A stretch of DNA of 64,000 nucleotides from positions 3,906,001 through 3,970,000 of the forward strand of contig JAETXT010000003.1 of assembly GCA_019188255.1 (NCBI GenBank). Reading direction: 5' to 3'. Under the pieces are notes generated by a model. It ran no database searches. It worked only from the letters and a program-made list of their open reading frames with translations, and was not told the DNA's origin. This stretch comes from Verticillium longisporum (lineage: Eukaryota; Ascomycota; Sordariomycetes; Glomerellales; Plectosphaerellaceae). Shown one piece after another: positions 1 through 11,219 of the stretch. Every line of letters begins with the position of its first letter. Positions within the stretch are counted from its first letter, which is position 1. Both the position numbers and the translations under genes were made by a program.

Positions 1-363
1 ACCACCCGGAGGCACAGACTGTCTCTCCGTTGGACCACCTTATAAGCACAACGGATCCCACTCCCCCCCTCTCCTCTCTCTGTTCCAGTCGACCTGTCTC
101 CGAAGTTGTTGCGTTCCGGTAGGTAATTGAGAAGAAGAACCCTTGACCTCGGAACTGCCAGCAGCAGTCCCACGCACCTACGCACTGGTCCCATTCCGCA
201 GTAGTTGCGAGTTTTAATCGCCGCATTCCGGGCCATCACCAACCGAAGCGTGTCGCCGTCGTCGGGTTCAGTCAGAGCCGATCTCCGGCACGGCGGTTAC
301 TCCGCACCAACGTCCTGCACCGACTCCGGACCGGATTTCATGTGTGTGTGAGTGTGTGTGTAG
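1..363 (+). promoter_or_regulatory. Upstream/leader region of D-LDH gene
   Basis: No coding signal is convincing here. The stretch holds CT-rich tracts near 60-85 and a TG-rich run at about 340-362 just before the ATG of the D-lactate dehydrogenase, as is common in fungal leaders. Its upstream limit is outside the window. Confidence 0.4.
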
Positions 364-2419
364 ATGCACCGCGCAGCCTTCTGCATGTCGGCCAGCTTTG
401 GCGCCAGGCCCCTCCTTCGAGGGGCCGGCATGAGCGGCCCTCTACTTGCTGGGCGTGCCACAACGCTGTCCTGCCAACGGACTCTCACCACCACTCCTGC
501 ACGTCGCGCAGAGCAGCACCAGGGCTCTGAGCACAGCTCCGAACACCAAGGATGGACCACAAGATCCGTCCTTGCTCTCGCCGCTGCGACGGGCACTATC
601 GGTTGGGCGCTGGCGAGTACTCGCCAAGAGGGATCTTGGGGCACGTCGCTCTTGACCTCGGGTCGAGGCCCGACGCTGCTGGATGGCAAGCCAGGCCGCC
701 AGCCGCAGTACGCGAACATGTCTCAGATGGAACGTGTAGGTGCCGTCCTACTCCTACTGACCGTGACCGAGCAAGGATGGCTGATGTAGTGACACAGGCC
801 TTGAAGGAAATCGAGAACTCGCTGGGCCAGGAGGACATCATCTCAACCGATCCCGAGGATCTCCATGCTCACGGATATTCAGAGTGGTCATCGACCAACC
901 CTGAAGGACTCCCTGTCGCCGTCGCTTACCCTCGGTCGACGGAGCAGGTTTCGGCCATTGCGCGCATCTGTAACAAGTATCGCATCCCCATCATCCCTTA
1001 CTCAGGCGGTTCCAGCCTGGAGGGCAACTTTTCTGCTCCCTTTGGCGGCATAAGCGTTGATTTTGCCTACATGGACAAGATTATCAAATTCAACAAGGAG
1101 GACATGGATATTGTCGTTCAGCCCAGCATCGGCTGGCAGGATCTCAATGAGCAGCTTGCCAAGCAGAGCAGCGGGCTCTTCTTCCCCATCGATCCTGGTA
1201 GGTCTTGCGAAGAAACTCATGAATTTATCCATTCGAATGGCTACTGAAACTGAGGACAGGCCCGAGCGCCAAAATTGGCGGCATGATTGGGACCAACTGC
1301 TCTGGAACGAATGCCGTCAAGTACGGCACCATGAAGGACTGGGTGATCAACCTGACGGTCGTCCTAGCCGACGGCACGGTCATCAAGACGAGGAGACGGC
1401 CAAGGAAATCATCCGCAGGCTACAACCTCAACGGCCTCTTCGTCGGGTCCGAGGGCACGCTGGGTCTGGTGACTGAAGGCGAGTAGTCCTCCTGTCGCGA
1501 GCCCCTCGCGCAACGACCGACTGACTGTCTGCAGCGACTCTCAAACTCGCCGTCATCCCGCAAGACTTCTCGGTCGCCGTCGTCACGTTCCCCACCATCC
1601 GCGACGCCGCTTCAGCCGCCGCCGAGGTGATGCAGAACGGCATTCCTGTCGCCGCCATGGAGATCATGGACGAGGTGCAGATGAAGGTCGTCAATATGGG
1701 CGGCGCCACAGCCCCTCGCGTCTGGAAGGAGCTGCCGACGCTGTTCTTCAAGTTCTCGGGCACCAAGGCGGGCGTCAAGGAGAACATTGGGCTCGTCCAG
1801 AGGATCACGCGCGCGCATTCTGGCGGCCACTTTGAGTTTGCAAAGGATGAGCGCGAGCAGAAGCTCCTGTGGTCAGCGCGTAAGGAGTCGCTCTGGTCGA
1901 TGCTTGCGTTGCGCCGGAACGGCGAGGAAGTTTGTGAGTCGACCCGCCGTCATCATTCCCGCCTGGCCACCAGCCTGGCCTGTTCCTCGTTTTCTTTTTC
2001 GTGAACTGGCGGGCATAGCTTTACGAGACTAATCATATTGAACAGGGAGCACTGACGTGGCCGTCCCGTTTAGCCGCCTCGGCGAGCTCATCGAGGTGAG
2101 CAAGAAGGAGATGGACGACCTGGGCCTCTTCGCCAGCATCCTCGGCCACATTGGCGACGGTAACTTCCACGAGAGCATCATCTACAATGCGCAGAACCCC
2201 GACGAGCGCAAAAAGGTCGAAAAGTGCGTCAAGAACATGGTGCAGCGGGCCCTCGACATGGAGGGCACATGTACGGGCGAGCACGGCATCGGCTGGGGCA
2301 AGAAGGAGTCGCTGCTGCTGGAGGCGGGCAAAGACACGCTCGGTGTGATGAAGGCGATCAAGTGGGCACTGGACCCCCTGTGGATCATGAATCCGGGAAA
2401 GATTATGGATCTCCCTTGA
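364..2419 (+). CDS. DLD1: D-lactate dehydrogenase (cytochrome), mitochondrial
   Basis: Exons 364-735, 798-1197, 1260-1478, 1535-1933 and 2046-2419 give 587 aa with no frame problem. The enzyme oxidises D-lactate to pyruvate and passes electrons to cytochrome c at the mitochondrial inner membrane. The first ~55 residues are rich in Arg, Ser and Ala with almost no acids (a targeting peptide), followed by a hydrophobic segment at about 68-84. The FAD-binding PCMH domain shows GGSSLEGN near residue 194, then [11 protein letters not shown] and [14 protein letters not shown]. The C-terminal FAD-oxidase domain shows HIGDGNFH near 498 and GEHGIGWGK near 543. Introns are 62, 62, 56 and 112 bp. The third starts with GC rather than GT (AAG/GCGAGT), and only that choice restores the conserved VTEATLKLAV. 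Family assignment is firm; the D-lactate rather than a related 2-hydroxyacid substrate is inferred from the family. Confidence 0.93.
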
Positions 2420-3286
2420 AGTGTCGAGGGTCAGAGGCAAAGCATGGAGGACGCGCGAGTCCGGTCTATCGCTGCTCGACCATCTGGCTCTTGCATGGCT
2501 TCAGCAGAGGAGCAACCATTGTTGGTGGGTCCTATTCTGTCTTGTCAGACATTATTCATACTGTCCTTCGATCATTAGGTTCATCTTGCATTTTGGCAGC
2601 GGAACGCACAGAGAATGGGAGGTGGTCAGGTAGGGAGGAGCATTGTAGGGGTCTCAAAAAAAAGCGGTTTGCTGGTTTCCATTGCCAAAGTGTTGCGGTC
2701 TGGCGTTCGGTGCATGCCAATTTTTGAACATGTCAGGGATGCGTACATGGTGAAAGAATGGAAGGGGACGCAAGCAAGGCTGGCAGTCGATGAGCCATGG
2801 ACCGCCATCAGCTCTCGTATGTCACTTCCTCCGATACCTGAGGTACCTTGCCTTACTTGCAGCAAGTGGATGAGTCGCTTGGAAGAGACTGATACCAAAA
2901 ACTTTGAGCTCCGACAGACGCTGACAGCCACAGTTCGGATGCCCCATCCTGCAGCCGCAGGCAAACACGTGAGTATTTACTCTTATCAATGGAAGAAGGT
3001 AAACGTGGTTTGCCTCTCGAACAACGGTCTCACCTGTCATGATCGTTCAAAGCTTCTTTCCCGTTGTGTTTGCCTGGACTCTCTCTTGTCACTATCTCTT
3101 TCTTTCTTCCTTCCTCTTGGAGAAGTGAATCACAGAGAACCGCCGTCACCTCTTTCCCTGCTGCCCTCTGCTCCAAGCAAAATCCTCAACATCTGCCCTG
3201 CCTCCTCTTGGCTAACGGCTGAATTCAACACAGCTCCCTTCCCTTGACCAGTACCAACTGACCCAGGTGCTTGATGGCTGGCTGAC
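2420..3286. other. Intergenic region between D-LDH and RdRP
   Basis: No gene seen. It should hold the D-LDH 3' end and the RdRP promoter. Pyrimidine-rich stretches at about 3055-3115 precede the RdRP start. Confidence 0.5.
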
Positions 3287-6200
3287 ATGTCCCTCGTCAA
3301 GATGGATTCTCCCAATAAGCAAGCCAGCGGCACGCCGCCCTCGAAGGTGTCAAGGACTCCACGTGGAGGAAAACACACGCCTCATCGACAGCGTTCGGGC
3401 ATTTCAGCACCTTCTCAGCGCCCCAGACAAGAGGACTGGCGAAGATGGCCTCAGATCAGCGTCAGGCTACGAGGCCTCCCGATCATCAGCGTCCAAGACA
3501 TTCACACCGAGTTCACCAGGTACGGCAACATTGTCTATATCGAGCACTTTGAGGGTAGGCAAGGCCAGCCCACCGGCGAAGCCCGTGTCCGGTTCGAACC
3601 ACCTCCTGTGACCTCATTTTGGTCCAACGGCCGCTACGTCTTCGTTCAAGTGAACCTGCCGCCTGCCCAGGCGGCGGTTCCCATTCGCATCGAACTCGAC
3701 CCGCCCTCCAACGCCTTTGGGGCCATTCGTAGCACGGTCAACTCGAGGCTATTCTATCCGGCAAGGATGACCTTGAACATCAAGACGCTGGAGTTCAGTC
3801 CTACGGGTAAAGGGCCCGAGATCATGCCCAAGAAACAAGTGGTTTCCCAAGGTGAGGGCAACGACCCCAAGTGTATCCGGCTGAAGGCCGACTTTCGAAA
3901 CAAAACCCTCGCGATTTACTTTCCCATCTCTGTAACGCCAGACGCTGAGTTGGGTCAAGTCTTTGGAGAGGAATCTTGCGACAATGCCATCCGCGAATAC
4001 AAGATTTTGATTGACCTCGCTCATATGAGGTGTGCGTCGCTCGTCGATCTCGGAAATGGCGATTTCCATTTCACGATACCCCTTCGCTATCCGCCAGCGT
4101 ACTACTTCAAGAACAAAGATATTGCTCGCAGTTTTGAAGCTGACAGGCTCATGTGGACCGAGAACGACCAGTGGGTGCGCGCCTCTCATGTCCTTGACGA
4201 CAATGACCTCCCCCAGGACTACAGTCTCGGCCTCCTTAACCAGTGGGATGACCTGAGCTTCATCGACATTGGCCGCTGGACGACTTTCCGCATGAGGCTT
4301 GATTCTCCTGGTCAAAACTTTCGCGATCTGACAGAGGCACTTGAAGACCTCAATATCGAGCTCACGCGCCTTGACAAGAGCTCAGAACTCCCGGATCAGT
4401 CGTGCCTCATCCCGTCTGAGAATCAACCAGTTCGAAACAAGCCCGTCAAGACTTCCAAGCCAGATCCGAACGATGATTGGCTTTCCTTGATGCATTTAAA
4501 TGCTACTTCTTCACCCACAGCGAGATTCTTTGACTTTCCCGTGCAGTATCAACTCGAGGTGTGCATCTCTCGTGGCATACTCTGCGAATACAAGCTGTCG
4601 CAAGGGTTTCTAGATCGTCTGCGAGGTCTTCAGCAGGACCGCGCCAAATGGATACTGGAATACTTCGCCGACCGAGGCAAGGCCGTCGAGCGACCGATGG
4701 ACATCTTTGAGAGTCATGAAGCCAACTGCTACTACCCCAGCCCGGTGGTGCCTCACTACTGCGCCATTGTTCGAAAAGTCGTCGTCACGCCCACGACCAT
4801 CTACCTGAGTTCTCCTGGGGTCGAAGCCAGCAATCGAGTGATACGAAAGTACCAGCACGTCTCTGACCGCTTTCTCCGCGTCCAGTTCACGGACGAGCTC
4901 ACGCGAGGCAGAATCAGCACGCGAGCCAAGATGGAGCTGGACCACTATGTGTTCAAGAGGGTCTATCTAACCATGATCAACGGCATCCGCATCGGCGACC
5001 GCCACTACAAGTTTCTGGCGTTTGGCAATTCTCAGGTCAGAGAATGCGGTGCCTATTTTTTCTGCGAGACTGCCCATCTCAAGTGCACCGAGATGCGTCA
5101 CTGGATGGGGAATTTCAACCACATACACATCGTTGCCAAATTCGCAGCCAGATTGGGACAGTGTTTCTCTACAACGCGCGAGATTCGCAGCATTCGGGCC
5201 CCCAATATCCAGATCATTCCCGACATTGAAAGAAACGGCCATTGTTTTACAGATGGCGTCGGCAAGATCTCCCCTTCCTCGCCAGCATGGTATTAGAAGA
5301 GATGGGCCACGAGACAGTCGAGACGCCGTCAGCCTTTCAGTTTCGCATGGGCGGCTGCAAAGGAGTTCTTGCCGTATGGCCCGAGGCCAAGGGTATGTAC
5401 GTGCACATTCGGAAATCGCAGGAGAAGTTCAAGGCGACTTTCAACGGCCTCGAGATTATTCGCTGCGCGCGGTTCTCCGTGGCCACTCTGAACCGCCAGA
5501 CCATTACGATCCTCACATCCCTGGGCATCAAGCCAGAGGTCTTTATGGACTTGCTTCAAAGACAGCTCCATGGCTACGAGAAAGCCATGAGTGACCAGTA
5601 CGCCGCTGCGGTTTCCTCGGCCGTCACATTGACGAGAATCACACATCGTTGGCGCTCAGAGACCTGATCAACTGGGGGTTCATGCGCCATGATGTCCAAG
5701 AGCCCTTCGTCCTCACCATTTTGCAGCTCTGGCGGGTATGGTCCATGAAGTTACTACGAGACAAGGCACGCATCGTGGTTGACAAGGGTGCTTTCGTCCT
5801 CGGCTGCGTCGATGAGACGGCAATCCTGCGAGGCCACAACAGGGCGAGCGAAGGTCAAACCACGTCAAGAGACGTGAAACTACTGCCTCAGATCTTTCTT
5901 CAGATTCCAGATCCTGAGAATCGACATTCCTTCAACGTCATCAAGGGCGTGTGCATTGTCGGCCGCAACCCTTCACTGCATCCAGGAGATATCCGCGTTG
6001 TTGAAGCTGTCGACGTGCCTCAGCTGCGTCACATGAAGAACGTAGTCGTCTTTCCGAGCACGGGCGATGTCGACGTTCCGAGCATGCTCTCTGGAGGAGA
6101 CCTGGATGGCGATGACTTCTTCGTCATCTGGGATCCGAACTTGATCCCTCCTGTGTGGAACTTTCGGCCGATGGACAACGTGGCGCCGCAGCCAAAGGAC

Positions 6201-7958
6201 CTTGATCGGGACGTCAATGCAAAAGACCTGAGTGAGTTCTTCGTCAAGTATATGCGGAATGACTGCCTGCCCCTCATCGCAACATCGCACTTGGCCAGCG
6301 CAGACTACCTAGAGGGAGGCGCTATGCACACCAAATGTCGGTAGTCTCCCCCATTTTTTGAGCATTTCGCTTTCAGAGCTGACATCTTCACAGGCCTGCA
6401 GCTTGCCAAGCTCCATTCCAAAGCAGTGGACTACGTCAAGTCGGGCGATCCAGCCGAGCTCGGCCGCGAGCTTCGAGCTCGCAGATGGCCCCATTTCATG
6501 GGCGAGCGCCGCAACAAGAACTCCATCTACCACTCGTACACGGCCCTCGGACAGATCTACGACAGGGTCCAGGACGTCCCGTTCAACCCGCTGTACGAGA
6601 AGAAGTTTGACCGCCGCATCCTCACGCGCTTCGCGCCGATCGACAATGCGGTCCTCAAACAGGCGCGCCGCCTCAAGTCGACCTATGACACGGCCATGCG
6701 GCGCCTCATGGCCCAGCGCGAGGTGTCGACCGAGTTTGAGATCTGGACAGGGTTCCCGCTGTCCCGACCGCGCGTCGGCAACGCCTACAAGCACTCGGAA
6801 GACATTGGCCGCGATGCCGGTCTCTTGAAGCAGTCCTTTCGCGACGAGGTGCACGCCCTCGTCGGCGGCAGCGACTACGACAAGGTCGCGCCGTTTGTCG
6901 CGGCCATGTACCAGGTCACGGCTGAGGAGGTCAGCATCGCGCTGCACCGGCACCGCGAGGCGCGCAGTGTTGCTGGCGATCCGGAGGCTCTGCCCAGCCG
7001 GAAGAGGGACATGAAGGGCATGCCTCTCATTACGTTTCCGTGGATCTATCACTGGGTCCTCGGCCGCATCGCGACGGACGACGCAAAGACGAGGCGCGAC
7101 GTTGTCACGGACAACGCGTTCGACCTACATCACCGCGCTGGCACGTTCAACCGGAAGGAAGAGCTGTCTCAGCCCAAGCCGAGCGGCCACCTAGCCGTGC
7201 CTGACTATGAGGACGTGGAAGCGCTCGGGGAGATCCAAGGCACCGAAGAACAACATCTCACAGACGACATGAGCAAGATGGATCTTCTCAAGTTACCGGA
7301 CGGACGTCTTCTCCATCGCGGCGAGGTCCTCCACCTGTTCGACCGTGATTCCGAGGAAGAGGACGAAGGCGCCCATGACGACGGGACGGTCTACGCGCCG
7401 CCGTCCCTTGAAGAGACACAGGCCACTGCAACTAACAAGGAAGTTCCCGCACAGGATGACACAAGGATGGCAGTCACAGACGAACCATCTCAAGGCCACG
7501 GCAGCACCGAACACGATAGAAAGGAGGACAAGACATCCGACACGCCAGTAGTGAAGGAGCAGAAGATGAAGAAGACGGACGAACAGCAGGCCGAGCACCA
7601 GGAAAGCGGCGACAAGCTAGACCCCTTCGCCGCCATCTTCAACATGCAAAAGATGCGCTGGAACGCGCAGCCATCCTCGGCCCAGGAGACACGCCTGCAC
7701 GAGCCCGTGGGCCGGACGCCGCCGCGTCGCGACGCACCCCCTATTCTGAGGCCGGTGAGGCAAGATGCAGCAGCAGGGCAATCCGCGGCGGCCGCTCAAA
7801 CCCAGAGGCCCCCTGACGAGACACATCCGGCGATGCCGCGGACTGTCGAGACCGTCGAGGCTGTCGAGGAGCTCGACTGCAGCAGCGCTAGCGACGACGG
7901 CGATGAGGAAGGGGGCAATCTTTTTGAGCGGTTTGACAGGCTCATGGGCGGCAGCTGA
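3287..7958 (+). CDS. RNA-dependent RNA polymerase (SAD-1/QDE-1 class), two frame breaks
   Basis: This gene encodes a eukaryotic cell-type RdRP of about 1,540 aa, which makes double-stranded RNA for RNA silencing. The family signature SGGDLDGDDFF (catalytic DxDGD, about 6099-6113) is present. Upstream come FTDGVGKISPS and an RRM-like N-terminal region (about residues 50-110, from ISVRLRGLP), which favours the SAD-1/Rdp1 branch over QDE-1. One intron at 6337-6393 has a weak GTCGGT donor but restores HTKCLQLAKLHSKAVDY; a 36-bp alternative at 6341-6376 seems too short. The reading frame breaks twice by one missing base, near 5276-5279 (KISPS/LASMVLEEM) and near 5612-5614 (DQYAAAV/FLGRHIDEN); no intron can explain either. 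Both lie beside C/T runs and resemble assembly errors, but inactivation is not excluded. The last ~200 residues are charged and low-complexity. It is convergent with the dioxygenase gene. Confidence 0.88.
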
Positions 7959-8264
7959 GTAACGGGGAGGCAATGCACGTGTAACACGAAGCCCGGTGAT
8001 AGCTTAGCAATAAACAACAAATGATTACATCTCGGTCGTGGAGCATCCTCTACAGCATCCTGCCCGGGCGCCCATGCCGGTCCTCGCAGGTCTCAGGCAG
8101 ATCAAACAAATAGTGCAAAAGCGAAGGGGGGGAAACAAACGGTCGGCCGCAGCCTGCATGCAGCAGACCACGCTCTCGTGGTCTTTTCTCTCATTCGTCG
8201 TGTTTCTGTTTTCTCCCCCCCTTTCCTTCCTTTGCCTTGCATCCCGGTACTTTGCAAGTCTTCA
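7959..8264. other. Spacer between convergent RdRP and dioxygenase genes
   Basis: These 306 bp separate two stop codons facing each other and should hold both 3' UTRs. AATAAACAA at about 8009 could serve the RdRP polyadenylation signal. No gene seen. Confidence 0.4.
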
Positions 8265-11204
8265 TCACCTCCGAACGCAAATGTCGGTCCGCAAAATCCA
8301 CTTCTCGCCTGCAGTAACCTGGCGCCCTTCGTGCTGTAGTACGCAAGGTACCCGCGTTCGTCAGTCTCGAGAGTTTAGGGCCGGGGAGGCGTGGCGGGGG
8401 CCGAGAGGCGAGGAGAAAGGTTAGATGAAGCAAAGACTTGGCAGCAAAGGGAACTTAGAAGAGAAGAAGGGGTGGGGGAGCCGGAGCCAGCATCCGGTGC
8501 TCTGCAGCAGGGCAGCTTCGCTCCTGGTCTGTCTTGGGTCCCGCCGATTGTTTCTTTTCTGTCTCGCCGCTTCTCGTCTTCTCGTTCTGCAAACCATTCA
8601 GAGTGTGAGGAGCACTGAGGGGTAGGGCAGCTTGTGTGTGAGAGGCAGGCCAAAACGAAGAAAGAAAGAAAACGCAGAGGTGGCGGCGAGCCGAGAGACA
8701 ACGGGGGCCAGGGGTGGGGTGGGCATGGTTGTCGAGTCGAGTCATATGGGATCGATTCAGAGGAATCTGTCGTTTCTTTTTCCCAAAGCCAGAAAGGTAG
8801 GAAGGAAGGGCAAACCAGGAAAGGAGGATGACCAAAAGTGTCAAAGTGAGTTGACTAGGGCGGCTAGCCAGCGTGGCTTCACGAGACCAGCGTAATTATG
8901 ACCTGCACGAACTTCACGAGACAGCCACTCGCATGCCCGCACCCGCACCCGCACCCGCACCCACAGCCACACCCACCGCACGCCTCTTATGAGGAGAGTG
9001 GTGCGCTTGCGAAACACGGCACACACGAGACACTGCTAGAAATGCGTGTTCTCGACCGCGCCAAAGATTCTTCTTTAAGTCGTGACGCCGCGTGAGGGCA
9101 GGATAGTCGACCGAGGCCTGGTACCTGGTGTGCTGGCTGGAGGAGTCTAGGCGCGGGACGGGACGGCCTGCCGCAGGCGCCGGTCCAGACCTTGTGTTTG
9201 ACGGCGCCGCGCGAGCAAACAAGTGAGAATAGGAAGCATGTAAATGCAATGAGGGAGAGAAAAAAAAAAGAAGCAGACGACGCACCAGCATGCAGTCTTT
9301 GCCGTGCTTGTGCAGCAGCAGCAGCCCGGACAAGGGCGGTACCGATATTTCCTCAGAAGGTACTCGTCGATCGTGTGGGAAGAAGACAGTCTCGCCGCCA
9401 GTGCAGCCCGCCGATTCAGAGTCGGAGCTGGTCGTCAGGTAGAGCAGCAGGGTCCAGGTGGTGATGCAGGGAATGGGGGGTAGCGAAGGGTCGTCGGCGG
9501 GGACGACAACGTTATTCGAATCATCATCTGACAGTGACAAAGTTTGTTAGCTGATGGGCTAAGAATCAAGGCGAAGCGAGCCTTGTCATCGTTCATCACA
9601 ATGAGAGCGACACCCTTGAGAAGCTGAAAGGTATGAGGCTGCGTGCAATGAGTGGGTTGACGATATGTGGATTGTGTGTGAGTGTGTGGGTGGGTGGGCG
9701 GGTGGAGGCTCTCAGTGTCTTGGTGTCAAGGCCTCTCGGTACTGGGTGTCTGGTGCTCGATCGCTGGAATGAAGGCTTGGGTACGCAGAACCAATGATGG
9801 CGAGGGATCGAGACTCGGATTGAGCTCCGTACCACTCCTCTGGTTGCATCGGAGATTGTTGGGGAGGGTTTCGCTGGACAATCAGCATGACAGGGGTTTG
9901 AGATCGGTGACTCGGCCGACTTGGTGGTGGGGAGCCAGCGGACTCGTCGGTCGAACAATCAGATCTCAGATGGTCGGGGAGCTCGCTTCTGGGTTTTTTT
10001 GGCCACTTGAGCCCGCCTAGTCAGGCGACGGTCGCGAGAAGCGGAGACTTCAAGCACCATTGACCGGCTCGATCACAGCCGGACCGGCCCTTCAGCTGTG
10101 CTGATCCGTCACTGCGGCGCTTGCCCGTACTTGCGGAGGGCGAGCCCGGCTCCGACCCTGAGCCTGACGCGACCCTCGATGACAACTTCGCCATGGCCAT
10201 GGCCATCGTACCCATCGTGCCCCTCGTGGCATGGGTCGTCGTCATCGTGTTCTTCTCGTGGCGGACGGGCGGCGTGCCGCTCGGGATCGTCTTAAATGGG
10301 ACATGGCGTGCATAAATGACAGCACCATCGGGAGTCAAGTGAGACACAAGGTACTGTACTTACAGTGAGCGTCAAAATACTGTCCTTTAGTGTAGCGATA
10401 GACGCGAATGTTGGAGTTGAGCCCAACAACGTCACCACCCCTGTGACACAATATGCAACTGGTCAGCAAGGATTTTCTCGTCAACAGGCCCAATGGAGTC
10501 TCGGGTTGGGAGCGACGCCGACGCCGAGCGTGTGTTGGATACCGTCGATGGCGAAACCCATGTCCTTTTGAGGGCGCGGCCAGTCCAAGCCTGACTGGTG
10601 GCGCCCCGTGCAGCAGCAGCAGCAGCAGCAGCGTGGGGGAAGTGGAGGAAGGTGAGCATGACGGCATTGAGGCGTGTGATACCACATATGTGAGGATGCT
10701 GGTGACCTTTGGAAAAAAGGAATGGGAGGAGAAAACGGGTTCGACTGACCAAAGCGCTCTGACGTCTTCCCGCTGCAGGGCGTCACGGAGGCCGGTACCA
10801 AGCCAGAGACGACGGGCAAAGGCAGGATCGTCAACCTGGAAGCGGTCGTTGACGCGAGCGGCCATGTTTCGTTTGGGCCGGCCACCGGGGGTTGTCTCGA
10901 GCGGCAGGCCCCGTAGAAAGGCAACAAAGGTGTTGCAGAGGGACTTGGGCCAGAAATTGGGCAGCAGCACGACCTTGTCGGGGCACTGCTCGAGAGGCTC
11001 AGGGAGCAGGTCCGTCACAGGCAAGGCTGGCTTGAACGGAGGCCAGGCAGGCGGTGGGGCTTTGGAGCTCGCCATGGCCGCCGTGGATGCGGACGAGGAC
11101 GTGGATGTGGACATGGACGCGGCTGTCTGAATGGCTTGACCCTGGCCCTTCTTCTTCACTTTGCCTGCCACGCCGGGGCTGGCTGGCGTCTTTGCCTTGG
11201 CCAT
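8265..11204 (-). CDS. 2OG-Fe(II) dioxygenase, prolyl-4-hydroxylase-like
   Basis: Exons (minus strand) 11204-10750, 10440-10364, 9527-9286 and 8333-8265 give 280 aa; an in-frame ATG at 11219 would add five residues. The product belongs to the 2-oxoglutarate/iron(II) oxygenase superfamily, close to fungal P4H-like proteins. Visible pieces are NIRVYRYTKGQYFDAHYDDSNN with the HxD pair H177/D179, TTWTLLLYLT, GGETVFFPHD, LLLHKHGKDCML, then HEGRQVTAGEKWILRTD carrying the distal iron ligand H259 and the basic residues K269/R273 where 2OG is usually held. The N-terminal ~45 residues are low-complexity. Every junction keeps phase. Introns are 309, 836 and 952 bp, very long for a fungus; the last exon is only 69 nt. 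Intron 1 has a GTCAGT donor. The substrate cannot be told from sequence. Confidence 0.87.
8936..8963. repeat. Hexamer microsatellite (CCCGCA)n
   Basis: About four and a half tandem copies of CCCGCA lie inside the long third intron of the dioxygenase gene. It has no coding role in the model given here. Confidence 0.8.
10611..10631. repeat. (CAG)7 trinucleotide repeat
   Basis: Seven perfect CAG units lie in the first intron of the dioxygenase gene. On the minus strand this would read as a Leu/Cys/Ala run in a spurious open frame across the intron. Confidence 0.85.
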
Positions 11205-11219
11205 GGTCTCGCTCACCAC

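Noticed and set aside
9592..9598. C-box-like GTGATGA on the minus strand in the long dioxygenase intron, as a possible snoRNA
   Set aside because: No matching D box (CTGA) at a suitable distance and no terminal stem.
9528..10347. Possible separate gene inside the dioxygenase's second intron (open frames on both strands, one with a hydrophobic run)
   Set aside because: No homologous motif or splice signals; the flanking exons join in exact phase, so I treat it as intron.
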